Positions 9,846 to 18,354 are shown, numbered from the stretch's first letter. The stretch: DNA of 36,879 nucleotides from Wohlfahrtiimonas larvae (GCF_002006755.1 NZ_MVDO01000113.1:1-36879); one strand, 5' to 3'. The notes: a model not told the origin generated them from the letters alone. Program-made: numbers and translations.

Positions 9846-9872
9846 AGCCCTTACAGATAAACTGCAAGGGCT
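9846..9872 (-). terminator. rpsO-pnp intergenic hairpin (weak terminator or processing site)
   Basis: AGCCCTT pairs with AAGGGCT (7 bp), with an inner CAG/CTG extension after one mismatch. It lies 34 bases downstream of the rpsO stop. The T-tract after it on the minus strand is poor (CTTTCATTATTG), so partial termination or 3'-end stabilisation of rpsO mRNA with read-through to pnp is likely. Confidence 0.6.
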
Positions 9873-9906
9873 ATTCACTACATATTCATACGCATAATAT
9901 TCAATA

Positions 9907-10173
9907 TTAGCGACGTAATTGTAAACGCTCAATCAAAGTTTGATAACGCGCTAAATCTTTACGCTTCAAGTAATCCAACAATTTACGACGTTGGTTAACC
10001 ATTTGCAACAAACCACGACGTGAGTGATGATCTTTTTTATGAGCATCAAAATGAGCACGCAATGCATTGATGTTATTAGTTAAAAGTGCAACTTGAACTT
10101 CAGGAGAACCTGTGTCGTTTTCGCCGCGTGCGAACTCAGCAACGATTGCTGCTTTTTTTTCTGTTGTTAACAT
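9907..10173 (-). CDS. rpsO: 30S ribosomal protein S15
   Basis: Primary 16S rRNA-binding protein of the small-subunit platform, 88 residues, close to the standard 89. Conserved blocks are [44 protein letters not shown] and the C-terminal [12 protein letters not shown]. The start is the ATG at 10171-10173, 11 bases after GGAG. An in-frame TTG nine bases upstream is too close to that Shine-Dalgarno to be used. It precedes pnp, the usual gammaproteobacterial order. A consensus -10 lies upstream at 10237-10242. Confidence 0.98.
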   Translation of the reverse strand: MLTTEKKAAIVAEFARGENDTGSPEVQVALLTNNINALRAHFDAHKKDHHSRRGLLQMVNQRRKLLDYLKRKDLARYQTLIERLQLRR

Positions 10174-10236
10174 AAAGTACAAAACTCCAAATAAAATAAT
10201 ATTGTGTCAATGGCGATGACAGCATAATTGATGACA

Positions 10237-10265
10237 ATTATACCGATGTTTTTGTTAAAACAAAA
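10237..10265 (-). promoter_or_regulatory. rpsO: Candidate rpsO promoter
   Basis: On the minus strand TTTTGT (10260-10265) and a perfect TATAAT (10237-10242) are separated by 17 bases, about 64 bases upstream of the rpsO ATG. The -35 is weak. It overlaps a short AT palindrome (TTTTGTTAAAACAAAA) just after the DUF192 stop. Confidence 0.55.
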
Positions 10266-10267
10266 GC

Positions 10268-10744
10268 CTAATCTATCTTTTTCAACTGATCACCAATTTC
10301 AATGCCCAAGCGTTTACGCTCACCTTTACCAATTTCAAGCACATATTTGCCTTGTACTTTTGAAGGATAAGATGGACAAGGATCATTTAAACATGGCACA
10401 GCTTCTGCAAAATCAACCAATCTACCTTCTTCATCAAAATACAGAATATCTAAAGGTATCTTTGTATTCTTCATCCAAAAACTCAATGGCTGAGTTTGGT
10501 TAAATACAAACAACATCCCTTGATTTTCTGGCAAAATCAAACGATTCATTAAGCCATAAGCTTGCGTTCTTGTTGTGGTTGCTAACTCAACCTGAATGGT
10601 TTTATCATTGATCACAATATCCGCCAAAGGCAAATGTGATTGCCCATGCTGCTCATTGCGTTCTTGCCAAAACTCACCAGCCGTTGCAAATGTTAAAGAT
10701 AACGTCAATAGTGCTACTGATCTTTGTTTCCAATTAGTGATCAT
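10268..10744 (-). CDS. DUF192 family exported protein
   Basis: Small exported protein (158 residues from the chosen ATG) of the DUF192 family, whose function is not known. It starts MITNWKQRSVALLTLSL with a short basic N-region and hydrophobic core, consistent with a signal peptide ending near ATAGEF. The family core is clear: GLMNRLILPENQGMLFVF, LSFWMKNTKIPLDILYF and the VPCLNDPCPSYPS cysteine segment. The ATG at 10742-10744 is preceded by GAGGA and lies inside the last codons of roxA (11-base overlap). The longer in-frame start at 10789 reads a low-complexity stretch antisense-free but within the roxA tail and has no homology. It is the last gene of the spoT operon before the rpsO promoter. 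Confidence 0.88.
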   Translation of the reverse strand: MITNWKQRSVALLTLSLTFATAGEFWQERNEQHGQSHLPLADIVINDKTIQVELATTTRTQAYGLMNRLILPENQGMLFVFNQTQPLSFWMKNTKIPLDILYFDEEGRLVDFAEAVPCLNDPCPSYPSKVQGKYVLEIGKGERKRLGIEIGDQLKKID

Positions 10745-11951
10745 GATCGCAATCCTCATCGCATTCATGATCATGGTCATCTGCATCAAAAAATGCCAAG
10801 ATACCTTGGTTGACTAAATCCACCACAAACTCTGCTGCCACTTCATCTTTCAAAAATTGCAACATTTTACCTGGACTATATTGACGATTCTCACATAAGA
10901 ATTGAACCAATTTCGTATGTTTTTTATCTAATGCAAAACATTCCCCATTCGCATACATCACAACTTCATCTACTGTTTCTCTGAAATATAAAGAAACTGT
11001 TGGTACGCGTTCAATATCTGCGCCATCTTCCAATAATCCCTGAATTTCATCTTGGCTAAATTCTTCATCCAAAGTTTCAGGCTCTTGCCCTTCCTTACAT
11101 TCACTCATGAAACGGCCAAACCAATCCGCAACCAAATCACGATTATAAGATAAACCTTCTTGAATTACTTTCATCACACGATCAATGTCATCATCACTCA
11201 ACTCGGTTGAAAACTCGCGAGATACTAAGTCAGAATCTGAATAACGTACATCTGAACCGGTAAATTGAATAATATCTTCCACAAAATCATGAATCATCTC
11301 ACGATGCTTAGGCGCTCTAAAACCTACTGACCAAGTCATACTTTCACCAATTGCAACACCAAAGTGCCCAATTCTTGGCGGTAGATACAACAAATCACCC
11401 GGTTCTACAATCCACTCTTCATGAACATTAAACTTTTCAATCAAACGGATAGGTAAACCTTCTACAAAATCATTTTCAGAAACTTCATCATAACTAATTT
11501 GCCATTTCTTTTTACCCATACCTTGAATCAAAAATACATCATAATCATCCCAGTGTGCGCCTACAGTGCCTTCATCCACAGCATAGCTAACTTGAAGATC
11601 ATCCATGCGCCATTCAGGAATAAAATTAAAAGGATCAGATAAAACGCGCATTTGTGGCATAAATTTTTCCACATCATTCACCAACAATACCCATTTTTTC
11701 TCAGGTAAATTAGCAAAATCTTGCTCAGCAAAAGGTCCACATTTTAATTCCCAATTGCGCTCTTCAAATACAAAACGTGAGGGAACACCGTCTTCACAGC
11801 TTAATCCTGCAATTTCATCAGGAGTCATTGGATCTATAAAATCTTGAAATGCATTTTTCACAAATAAAGGTTTTTTCTGCCAATAATCTCTAAAAAACTC
11901 TTCAGCCGTCAACCCACCTAATACTTTCACAGGTTTGTTTGATTTGATCAT
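10734..11951 (-). CDS. roxA: 50S ribosomal protein L16 arginine 3-hydroxylase (RoxA/YcfD, cupin-4 JmjC) with metal-ligand tail
   Basis: Fe(II)/2-oxoglutarate-dependent oxygenase that in E. coli (YcfD) hydroxylates an arginine of ribosomal protein L16. The iron triad is visible as H133-x-D135 (in GAHWDDYDVFLIQG) and H196 (in PPRIGHFGVA). EEFFRDYWQKKPLFVKNAF is the typical N-terminus, and a winged-helix-like C-terminal region follows. The protein is 405 residues, longer than YcfD (373). The extra end is an acidic, His/Cys-rich tail, DADDHDHECDEDCDHDH, which looks like a metal-binding extension. The start overlaps the stop of the kinase gene by 4 bases (ATGA), and its end overlaps the DUF192 gene, so it is coupled on both sides. 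Confidence 0.93.
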   Translation of the reverse strand: MIKSNKPVKVLGGLTAEEFFRDYWQKKPLFVKNAFQDFIDPMTPDEIAGLSCEDGVPSRFVFEERNWELKCGPFAEQDFANLPEKKWVLLVNDVEKFMPQMRVLSDPFNFIPEWRMDDLQVSYAVDEGTVGAHWDDYDVFLIQGMGKKKWQISYDEVSENDFVEGLPIRLIEKFNVHEEWIVEPGDLLYLPPRIGHFGVAIGESMTWSVGFRAPKHREMIHDFVEDIIQFTGSDVRYSDSDLVSREFSTELSDDDIDRVMKVIQEGLSYNRDLVADWFGRFMSECKEGQEPETLDEEFSQDEIQGLLEDGADIERVPTVSLYFRETVDEVVMYANGECFALDKKHTKLVQFLCENRQYSPGKMLQFLKDEVAAEFVVDLVNQGILAFFDADDHDHECDEDCDHDH

Positions 11952-14284
11952 AAGAAAATATCCTTTTTCGCTTTTTGATCTGAAATATAATTTGTCACTT
12001 CTTCCATAGAAGCCAGTGGTAAATAGAAATAGAATGTTGTGCCAACATTTTCCACTGAATCATAGTGAATTGTGCCACCCATTCTTTCAATAAATGCTTT
12101 AGAAATACTCAATCCCAGCCCAGTTCCTTTAGAACGATGCTTAGCATCATCAGCTTGGGCAAATTTCATAAAGACTTTATCTTTAAAACTTTCTGGGATA
12201 CCTACACCATAATCTTGTATTTCTATACGAACTTTTTTGCCTTCTAATATAACGCGAACATCCACTTGACTTTCAGGCTTAGAAAATTTCGCTGCATTAG
12301 ATAGTAAGTTACTCATCACTTGTGTCAGTCGATCAGAATCACCCATAATATAAATAGGATAAGATGGTAATTCAGAAATAATTTTAACACCTAAATTTTG
12401 AGCATATAACTCATTTACTTCTACAGATTGACGTACAACAGTCACTATATCCACTGTTTTGAGATGAAAATCCAAAGTCCCTAATTGTATCTTTTGAATA
12501 TCCAAAATATCATTTACAAGACTTAATAAACGTTCACTATTACGGGAAGCTAGTTCTAATAGTTTTTGTGCCTTTGCAGGAATTTCCCCTGTAATACCGC
12601 TACTCATTAAACCTAAAGAACCTTTAATAGAAGTAATCGGTGTTCGCAACTCATGTGATACTGTTGCCACAAATTCTTGCGTGATAAATTCTGCCCGTTT
12701 TTGATCACTGATATCTCGGATGATACAAGCAAAACTGTTTTGACGATCTGATGAGCTTAAACGAGAAAATAATAATGCCGTTGGAATACCATTATATCGT
12801 GGGTTTTTTGAGACTAAAACACATTCTAATTGACTTGATTCTCTAGCATTTAACAATGTTCTAAAAATTTCCAAAGTATTAATCTGAGCGCCACCATGAG
12901 CAACATCAAATTTAAAATAATGTTCTAATGTTTCTGCCTCTTCAACCACTTGAAGATTAAAAAAATTCAAAGCAGTACTATTTGCAGTAATCAAATGACC
13001 TTCATCATCTGTTGATACAATACCTATCTGCAAACCATCCAGCAAAACCTTAAGTTGCTCTTCACTATCTCTCAAATCTGCCCAGATTTTCTCTTTCTCA
13101 TTCATTTCTTGAGCTAAACGCAAATTTGATATCACAAGCTTTTTAGTTCTATCTGCAACATTTAAATTCAGAGTACGATTTGCTTCTTTTAAACGCACAT
13201 GAATCTGGGCAATAGTATACAAAAAGATAATGCTGATCATAGCAAATGCCAATGCGATCGGCGAATACCAATAATTCTGGAAATAAAATAATAAGAATGT
13301 ACTACAAGTTAAAAAGCCAATATATAGTAATAAAAACCCTACAGTCACCAATGGAGAAGCAAAAATTGCTACCAATGCAATAATAACAATGGATACCATC
13401 GTGACAATGCTGTCAAATAAGCCACTAGAATACTCTGTAACAGCCTTACTACGTAATGCTTCAAAAATAGATGCCTGTACTTCAACGCCTGTTTTAAATG
13501 TACTGTTACGTAATGATGAGCTTCTCAAGCGTTCGCCAATACCTGTAGCACTTACACCAACAAAAACAATCTTATCTTTAAATTCTGAAGGGTCGATCCT
13601 TCCCATTAAAACATCAGAAAAAGAATAAGTAGGATATGTTCTTTCTGAAGAATAAATAAAACGAATCGGTTCATTTAAATTACCTGCATACAATTCTCGT
13701 GCAGTTTTCTGTTTAGGATCAACATCTGACAACGCATTCAATATAGCAAAAGAAAAACTGCGCATACCATCTAAATATGGATCGACAGATCTCACCACGC
13801 CATCACTATCAATATTCACTTCAACATGGCCAAAATGAGCGATATCTTCAAATGGTACTAGCCCATCCGATGAAAAAAATAAGGGTTTAGGCAGTACAAC
13901 TGCCCCATGTTTATCAATGGCTTTAGCTAAAATAGCATCGCTTGAGCTACTTTCAGTAAAAAGGATATCATAAGCAATAACCTTTACGCCCATACGAGTC
14001 AATTCAGTAATTAATCCTGCATGATATGCTCTAGGCCAAGGCCAAATCTTTTCTAGTGCTCGAATACTTTTATCATCAATCACGATCATAACAAGATCGC
14101 TATCTTTAACAGCAGGCTGAACTTTACTTTCTATAAAATAATCATATAAAGAGTATGAAAGGTTCTTGGTCACAGAAGATGATTTAAAAAACAAGTACAT
14201 GCCCATCATCATGATAATCAGGATGCAGGCGGTTACTACTAGTCGAAAGCGACCTTTATCTTTATCAAACCAATCACGAACCAA
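11948..14284 (-). CDS. CHASE2-PAS membrane sensor histidine kinase (orphan)
   Basis: Hybrid-free sensor kinase of 778 residues. One TM segment near 14-33 is followed by an extracytoplasmic CHASE2 domain (about 50-280; WPWPRAYHAGLITEL, AYDILFTE). Three clustered TM segments (about 282-358) come next, then a short coiled coil, a PAS domain (about 405-525) and HisKA with H544 in SHELRTPITS. HATPase_c follows with N-box NLLSNAAKFSK, G1 DYGVGIP and G2 GTGLGLS. CHASE2 senses unknown extracellular signals. No response regulator is encoded nearby, so the partner is unknown. The start lies 4 bases after the spoT stop and the end overlaps roxA, placing the kinase inside a stringent-response operon. Confidence 0.93.
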   Translation of the reverse strand: MVRDWFDKDKGRFRLVVTACILIIMMMGMYLFFKSSSVTKNLSYSLYDYFIESKVQPAVKDSDLVMIVIDDKSIRALEKIWPWPRAYHAGLITELTRMGVKVIAYDILFTESSSSDAILAKAIDKHGAVVLPKPLFFSSDGLVPFEDIAHFGHVEVNIDSDGVVRSVDPYLDGMRSFSFAILNALSDVDPKQKTARELYAGNLNEPIRFIYSSERTYPTYSFSDVLMGRIDPSEFKDKIVFVGVSATGIGERLRSSSLRNSTFKTGVEVQASIFEALRSKAVTEYSSGLFDSIVTMVSIVIIALVAIFASPLVTVGFLLLYIGFLTCSTFLLFYFQNYWYSPIALAFAMISIIFLYTIAQIHVRLKEANRTLNLNVADRTKKLVISNLRLAQEMNEKEKIWADLRDSEEQLKVLLDGLQIGIVSTDDEGHLITANSTALNFFNLQVVEEAETLEHYFKFDVAHGGAQINTLEIFRTLLNARESSQLECVLVSKNPRYNGIPTALLFSRLSSSDRQNSFACIIRDISDQKRAEFITQEFVATVSHELRTPITSIKGSLGLMSSGITGEIPAKAQKLLELASRNSERLLSLVNDILDIQKIQLGTLDFHLKTVDIVTVVRQSVEVNELYAQNLGVKIISELPSYPIYIMGDSDRLTQVMSNLLSNAAKFSKPESQVDVRVILEGKKVRIEIQDYGVGIPESFKDKVFMKFAQADDAKHRSKGTGLGLSISKAFIERMGGTIHYDSVENVGTTFYFYLPLASMEEVTNYISDQKAKKDIFL

Positions 14285-14288
14285 TGAG

Positions 14289-16475
14289 TCAAGCCTCGTC
14301 GTTTTGTCGTCCTATTCGTACGACATTTTCTAATTTTTTTAAATGTCGAAATACGTTCGCTAAGAAAATTCTATCAGGCACATGGATCAACATCCAAATA
14401 TGGCTAAAATCACCATTGATTGACTGCGTACGTAAGTCATTAATATTAACATCCATCTCTACTAATTCTTTAGTAATCTCTGCAATAACACCACGTTGAT
14501 TCTTAATGACAAAATAAAGTTGGACGGGGAATAAAGCTCTATCTTTATTATGATTCCAAACTAAAGGATAACAGCGCTCTAAATGTTTGAGTGCCTCTAC
14601 AGCGACATGACAATCGGTTCGATGTACAGCTAGTTCACCTTGGCGTGGATGCCAATAGCCCATAATATTATCACCTGGAATTGGATAACATTTATCACAA
14701 AAAACTAACTCACGACCACCAGCACCATCAACTGTATCACTATTTTGAACTGTATAATGCGAATGTTTAAATTCTTGTTCAACATCCAAGCCATGGGCTT
14801 CTAATCGATTGATAATGAATGACGCAGGGCGTTTGCCAGAACCAATCCCAGCATACATATCTTCAACAGATTCAACTTGTAACTCTTTTGCTAAACGTGC
14901 CAATACTGTATCTGTCAATTGTGTCAACGCAATATTTTTTTGCTTCATCGCATTTTCTAATAAGTTACGGCCAATCACAACTGTATCATCATAGCTTAAC
15001 TTACCAAGATAACCACGAATTGCCGATCTTGCTTTCGCTGTTCTCACAAACTCTAGCCACATAGGATTAGGCTGGGCACTTTGTGATGTTTGAATTTCTA
15101 CTGTTTGCCCAGTAATCAATACCTGAGAGATTGGTGCAAACTTTGCATCTACTTTAGCTGAGATACAATGATTACCAATATCAGAATGAATTGCATATGC
15201 AAAATCAACCGCAGTTGAACCTTTAGGCAATTCCATAATACGTCCATTAGGGGTAAAGACATAAATTTCTGAAGGAAAGAGATCCTCTTTCATAGAAGCC
15301 ATAAATTCTTCAGATGACAGCATGCTATTTTGCAATTCTGTTACATAATCTAGCCATTCGCGAGTCTTATTTTTTGTATAATTTTGTTCGCGATATGCCT
15401 CACCATAACGCCAATGCGCAGCTGCGCCTGCTTCTGCAATAATATGCATCTCTTTTGTGCGTATTTGTACTTCTACAGGTAGCATATTCGCGCCAAAAAC
15501 AACGGTATGCAAACTCTGATAACCATTGATTTTAGGAATAGCAATAAAATCTTTAAAGCGGCCAATGATTGGCTTATTCAAACTATGAACAATACCTAAT
15601 ACTCGGTAACATTCATCTGTACTATTAACAATTACTCTAATGGAGAAAATATCTGATAGCTGACTGGTGGAACCACGCTTTTGAAGTTTTTTATATAAAC
15701 TCCAACTGTGCTTTTCACGAATAGAGATTCGTGCAGAAATGCCAACAATGTCTAATTTTTCTTGAATGGCCTCACGAATCGTTTGAACTGTTGGACCTTG
15801 AGAGATACGCTTCTTATTCACAAACTCTTGCAAGACTCGATAGCGCATCGGATAAATATTTTCAAAGCATAGATTTTCTAACTCAACTTGTAATGCAAAC
15901 ATACCTAAGCGCGCTGCAATAGGCGTGTAAATATCCAAAGTATCACGAGCAATTCTACGTTTCTTATAAGGCGCTAAAGCACCTAATGTTCGCATATTGT
16001 GTAAACGGTCCGCCAACTTAACCATAATGACGCGCAAATCTTTGGTCATTGCTAAAATCATCTTTCTAAAATTTTCAGCCTTTGCCTCTAATTTAGAACT
16101 AAAACGAATTTTAGTCAGTTTACTGACACCATCCACAATTTCTGCTGTTTCTCGGCCAAATTTATCTTTAATTTCATCAAATGTGATATCTGTATCTTCG
16201 ATCACATCATGTAAAACAGCACCAACAATGGAATGAATATCCAATTGCACTAGCGTTAAAATTAATGCGACTTCAATGGGATGAAAAATATAAGGCTCAC
16301 CTGAGCTTCTAGATTGCCCTTGATGAGCCCACGCTCCAAAAATGCATGCCTCTCGAACCTTAGCTGTTTCAGCTTTGGTCATATATCGGCTTATACGAGC
16401 CTCTAACTCTGATACTTTTGCAAAAAATGCTTCGTTCCAGAGAGCCATTTCTTCAGGGAGCTTAATTGGTTCCAT
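14289..16475 (-). CDS. spoT: Bifunctional (p)ppGpp synthetase/hydrolase (SpoT/Rel)
   Basis: Makes and degrades the alarmone (p)ppGpp in the cytoplasm. It has 728 residues from the ATG at 16473-16475 (GGA seven bases before); an in-frame TTG four codons upstream is less likely. The N-terminal HD hydrolase is intact: H51 and H65 in the HQGQSRSSGEPYIFHP block, and H89 D90 with E93 D94 in AVLHDVIEDTDIT. The synthetase domain has GRFKDFIAIPKINGYQSLHT. TGS (EIYVFTPNGRIMELPKGST) and a C-terminal ACT domain (NQRGVIAEITKELVEMDVN) follow. The position after gmk and rpoZ is that of gammaproteobacterial spoT. Both activities look possible; a separate relA is not in this window. Confidence 0.96.
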   Translation of the reverse strand: MEPIKLPEEMALWNEAFFAKVSELEARISRYMTKAETAKVREACIFGAWAHQGQSRSSGEPYIFHPIEVALILTLVQLDIHSIVGAVLHDVIEDTDITFDEIKDKFGRETAEIVDGVSKLTKIRFSSKLEAKAENFRKMILAMTKDLRVIMVKLADRLHNMRTLGALAPYKKRRIARDTLDIYTPIAARLGMFALQVELENLCFENIYPMRYRVLQEFVNKKRISQGPTVQTIREAIQEKLDIVGISARISIREKHSWSLYKKLQKRGSTSQLSDIFSIRVIVNSTDECYRVLGIVHSLNKPIIGRFKDFIAIPKINGYQSLHTVVFGANMLPVEVQIRTKEMHIIAEAGAAAHWRYGEAYREQNYTKNKTREWLDYVTELQNSMLSSEEFMASMKEDLFPSEIYVFTPNGRIMELPKGSTAVDFAYAIHSDIGNHCISAKVDAKFAPISQVLITGQTVEIQTSQSAQPNPMWLEFVRTAKARSAIRGYLGKLSYDDTVVIGRNLLENAMKQKNIALTQLTDTVLARLAKELQVESVEDMYAGIGSGKRPASFIINRLEAHGLDVEQEFKHSHYTVQNSDTVDGAGGRELVFCDKCYPIPGDNIMGYWHPRQGELAVHRTDCHVAVEALKHLERCYPLVWNHNKDRALFPVQLYFVIKNQRGVIAEITKELVEMDVNINDLRTQSINGDFSHIWMLIHVPDRIFLANVFRHLKKLENVVRIGRQNDEA

Positions 16476-16495
16476 AGTAAGATCCAATCTGCTAA

Positions 16496-16756
16496 TTAAA
16501 ATTCAAAAGCTGTTTCAGGTTTAAAGCTTTCAACAATTACAGGTTTTGGCTTCACATTTAACTTTTTAATTTCATCCACTGTAATCAACTCCTCTGCAAT
16601 TTCACGTAGTGCCATCACTGTCACTTTTTCATGAGACGCAGGCAATTTAGTCTCTGCACCTAACGCTAGTTGATGAGCACGGCGAGAAGCCAATAAAACT
16701 AATTGGAAACGATTTTCTACTTTATCTAAACAATCTTCTACGGTTACACGTGCCAT
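16496..16756 (-). CDS. rpoZ: DNA-directed RNA polymerase omega subunit
   Basis: Small subunit that helps fold beta-prime and forms part of a ppGpp-binding site in proteobacteria. The 86 residues begin [20 protein letters not shown] and continue [29 protein letters not shown], all typical of omega. The gene lies between gmk (74-base gap) and spoT (20-base gap), so an effector site of ppGpp and the ppGpp enzyme are co-transcribed. Confidence 0.97.
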   Translation of the reverse strand: MARVTVEDCLDKVENRFQLVLLASRRAHQLALGAETKLPASHEKVTVMALREIAEELITVDEIKKLNVKPKPVIVESFKPETAFEF

Positions 16757-16830
16757 AAAATAAAACTCCTAAATTTTTACAGTATTCTGTCTTAATAATA
16801 ACTAAAATATTAACTTAGCGTATTGAAATA

Positions 16831-17463
16831 TTACGATTGCAATAATGATGAGATCAATAATTGATGTCGAACCTTTTGGTGATCTGCTTTCAAACGCTCT
16901 GCCATAATGATTGAACGTAAGTTTGCCAACGCAATATCAAAGTCATCATTCACTACTAAGTAATCAAAATCTTTATAATGCATAATCTGATTACTTGCAT
17001 CTTTCATTCGATTTTCTACAACTGCAACACTATCTTCATTACGCGCAAATAAGCGTGCTCGCAATGTTTCTAATGATGGTGGTAAAATAAAAATAGAGAT
17101 TGCTTCAGGATGACTAATGCGCACTTGTTCCGCACCCTGCCAATCAATCACTAAAATAACATCCATACCATGTCTTAACTTCGACTTAACTTCTTTCCAT
17201 GAAGTACCATAATGAGCATTAAAAACTTGGGCTGTTTCTACAAAACCACCTGATTCTTTCAATGCTAAAAAATCTTCCGCTGTCACAAAATGATAATGCA
17301 CACCATTTTTTTCGTTCGGTCTTGGTGGTCGTGTCGTGTGTGTTACCACTCGGCTAATATCTGGTGTACATTCAAGTAATTGGCTAACCAATGTCGTTTT
17401 ACCACCACCAGAAGGTGATGAAATGACGTAAAGATTGCCTAAGAACTTTTCGCGCTCACACAT
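16831..17463 (-). CDS. gmk: Guanylate kinase
   Basis: Converts GMP (or dGMP) to GDP with ATP in the cytoplasm. The protein has 210 residues. The P-loop is SPSGGGKTTL (residues 16-25), followed by THTTRPPRPNEKNGVHYHFV and VILVIDWQGAEQVR, which form the GMP-binding and core motifs. It is the first gene of gmk-rpoZ-spoT-kinase-roxA-DUF192. A good promoter at 17502-17530 lies upstream. The product feeds the GDP/GTP pool from which SpoT makes ppGpp, and in many bacteria guanylate kinase is itself inhibited by ppGpp. Confidence 0.97.
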   Translation of the reverse strand: MCEREKFLGNLYVISSPSGGGKTTLVSQLLECTPDISRVVTHTTRPPRPNEKNGVHYHFVTAEDFLALKESGGFVETAQVFNAHYGTSWKEVKSKLRHGMDVILVIDWQGAEQVRISHPEAISIFILPPSLETLRARLFARNEDSVAVVENRMKDASNQIMHYKDFDYLVVNDDFDIALANLRSIIMAERLKADHQKVRHQLLISSLLQS

Positions 17464-17501
17464 TTTTCACTCACTTTCTCTCATATATATAGGGAGAAAC
17501 T

Positions 17502-17530
17502 ATTATACAAAAATTAGCCACAACTTGTAA
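17502..17530 (-). promoter_or_regulatory. gmk: Candidate gmk operon promoter
   Basis: Minus-strand TTACAA (17525-17530), a 17-base spacer and TATAAT (17502-17507), 38 bases before the gmk ATG. Five of six -10-proximal features match sigma-70 consensus well; the -35 matches at four positions. Confidence 0.6.
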
Positions 17531-17572
17531 GACTCACCCCTCAGAATTCTTCTTCAATACAAAGGATTTACC

Positions 17573-17600
17573 TTGATTTAACAACAAATACGAGTAGAAT
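17573..17600 (+). promoter_or_regulatory. Candidate promoter of the IalB gene
   Basis: TTGATT (17573-17578), a 16-base spacer and TAGAAT (17595-17600), 45 bases before the ATG at 17646. It is divergent from the gmk promoter, 42 bases away. Confidence 0.5.
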
Positions 17601-17645
17601 AATCCAATAGTCGACAATTTTTAACTTCATTTTAATGAGGATATT

Positions 17646-18287
17646 ATGTTTAAAAAAGTAATGGCTGCAACATTGATCTCATCTGCTTTATTAGTAGGTG
17701 CAAATGCTCAGCAATCAAATGATTCAATTTATAAGAAAAAACATCAAGATTGGACGGTTGAATGTTTTGCTGCACCTAACAATCAGAAAGAGTGCCAAAT
17801 GTTTCATCAAACAACGATGACAGCACCCGCTGATAAAGATAAGAAAAAAGATGAACAACGCCAAGTACCTATCTTAAGAACATCAATCACTTTATTCGAT
17901 AAAACACCTGTAATGGTCTTTGCTGCACCATTAGATGTTCAATTAAGTGAAGGCTTGCAAATTCGTTTAAATAGTAATAATGACAAAGGTAAAATTTATA
18001 TCACTGTCAAAGGTACTGATGAAGCAGGTAAAGAAAAAGATATCGATACTGACATTGCACAAATCAATTTTGAACGTTGTACAAACTTTGGCTGTATCGC
18101 AGCGCTTCCAATGGATGTGGATGTAAAAGGAAAATTATTAGAGCAATTCCAAAAAGGCAGCAATTTATTTGTGAATTTCACATTTGATGCCAATGCTCCT
18201 AAAGATAGTCCATTACACATCAAAGCAACAACACCATTAAAAGGTTTTTCTGCTGCTTACACTGATTTGTTAGAACAATCTAAATAA
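17646..18287 (+). CDS. Invasion-associated locus B (IalB) family periplasmic protein
   Basis: Exported protein of 213 residues with a signal peptide (MFKKVMAATLISSALLVGANAQ, cut after ANA). The family pattern is present: DWTVECFAAPNNQKECQM with C40 and C50, the PLDVQLSEGLQIRL segment, and FERCTNFGCIAALP with C145 and C150. This suggests two disulfides. A charged insertion (about residues 58-73, TAPADKDKKKDEQRQ) separates the first strands. IalB was named in Bartonella, where it is linked to erythrocyte invasion, but most homologs in environmental bacteria have no proven role. A function in invasion must not be assumed here. It stands alone, with its own promoter and a terminator. Confidence 0.85.
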   Translation: MFKKVMAATLISSALLVGANAQQSNDSIYKKKHQDWTVECFAAPNNQKECQMFHQTTMTAPADKDKKKDEQRQVPILRTSITLFDKTPVMVFAAPLDVQLSEGLQIRLNSNNDKGKIYITVKGTDEAGKEKDIDTDIAQINFERCTNFGCIAALPMDVDVKGKLLEQFQKGSNLFVNFTFDANAPKDSPLHIKATTPLKGFSAAYTDLLEQSK

Positions 18288-18300
18288 TTTATAAACTTTA

Positions 18301-18331
18301 AAAAAACCTGATTTTCTAAATCAGGTTTTTT
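18301..18331. terminator. Bidirectional terminator between ialB-like gene and tcdA
   Basis: A 14-bp stem (18301-18314 with 18318-18331; core AACCTGATTT) with a 3-base loop and T-rich flanks on both strands. It lies between convergent genes, 13 bases after the plus-strand stop and 24 bases after the tcdA stop. Confidence 0.9.
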
Positions 18332-18354
18332 TATTATCTAATAATTTTATCCAC

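Noticed and set aside
10228-10503. 91-codon plus-strand frame antisense to DUF192
   Set aside because: It covers the rpsO promoter and the DUF192 coding region; no family resemblance or initiation signal.
10748-10785. Repeated GATCATGATC/CATGATCATGGTCAT-like sequence, considered as an operator or repeat array
   Set aside because: It is explained by the His-Asp codons (CAT/GAT on the minus strand) of the RoxA tail.
10745-10789. Longer DUF192 start (MMQMTMIMNAMRIAI)
   Set aside because: These codons are the roxA tail read in another frame, and the internal ATG has GAGGA at normal spacing and begins a proper signal peptide.
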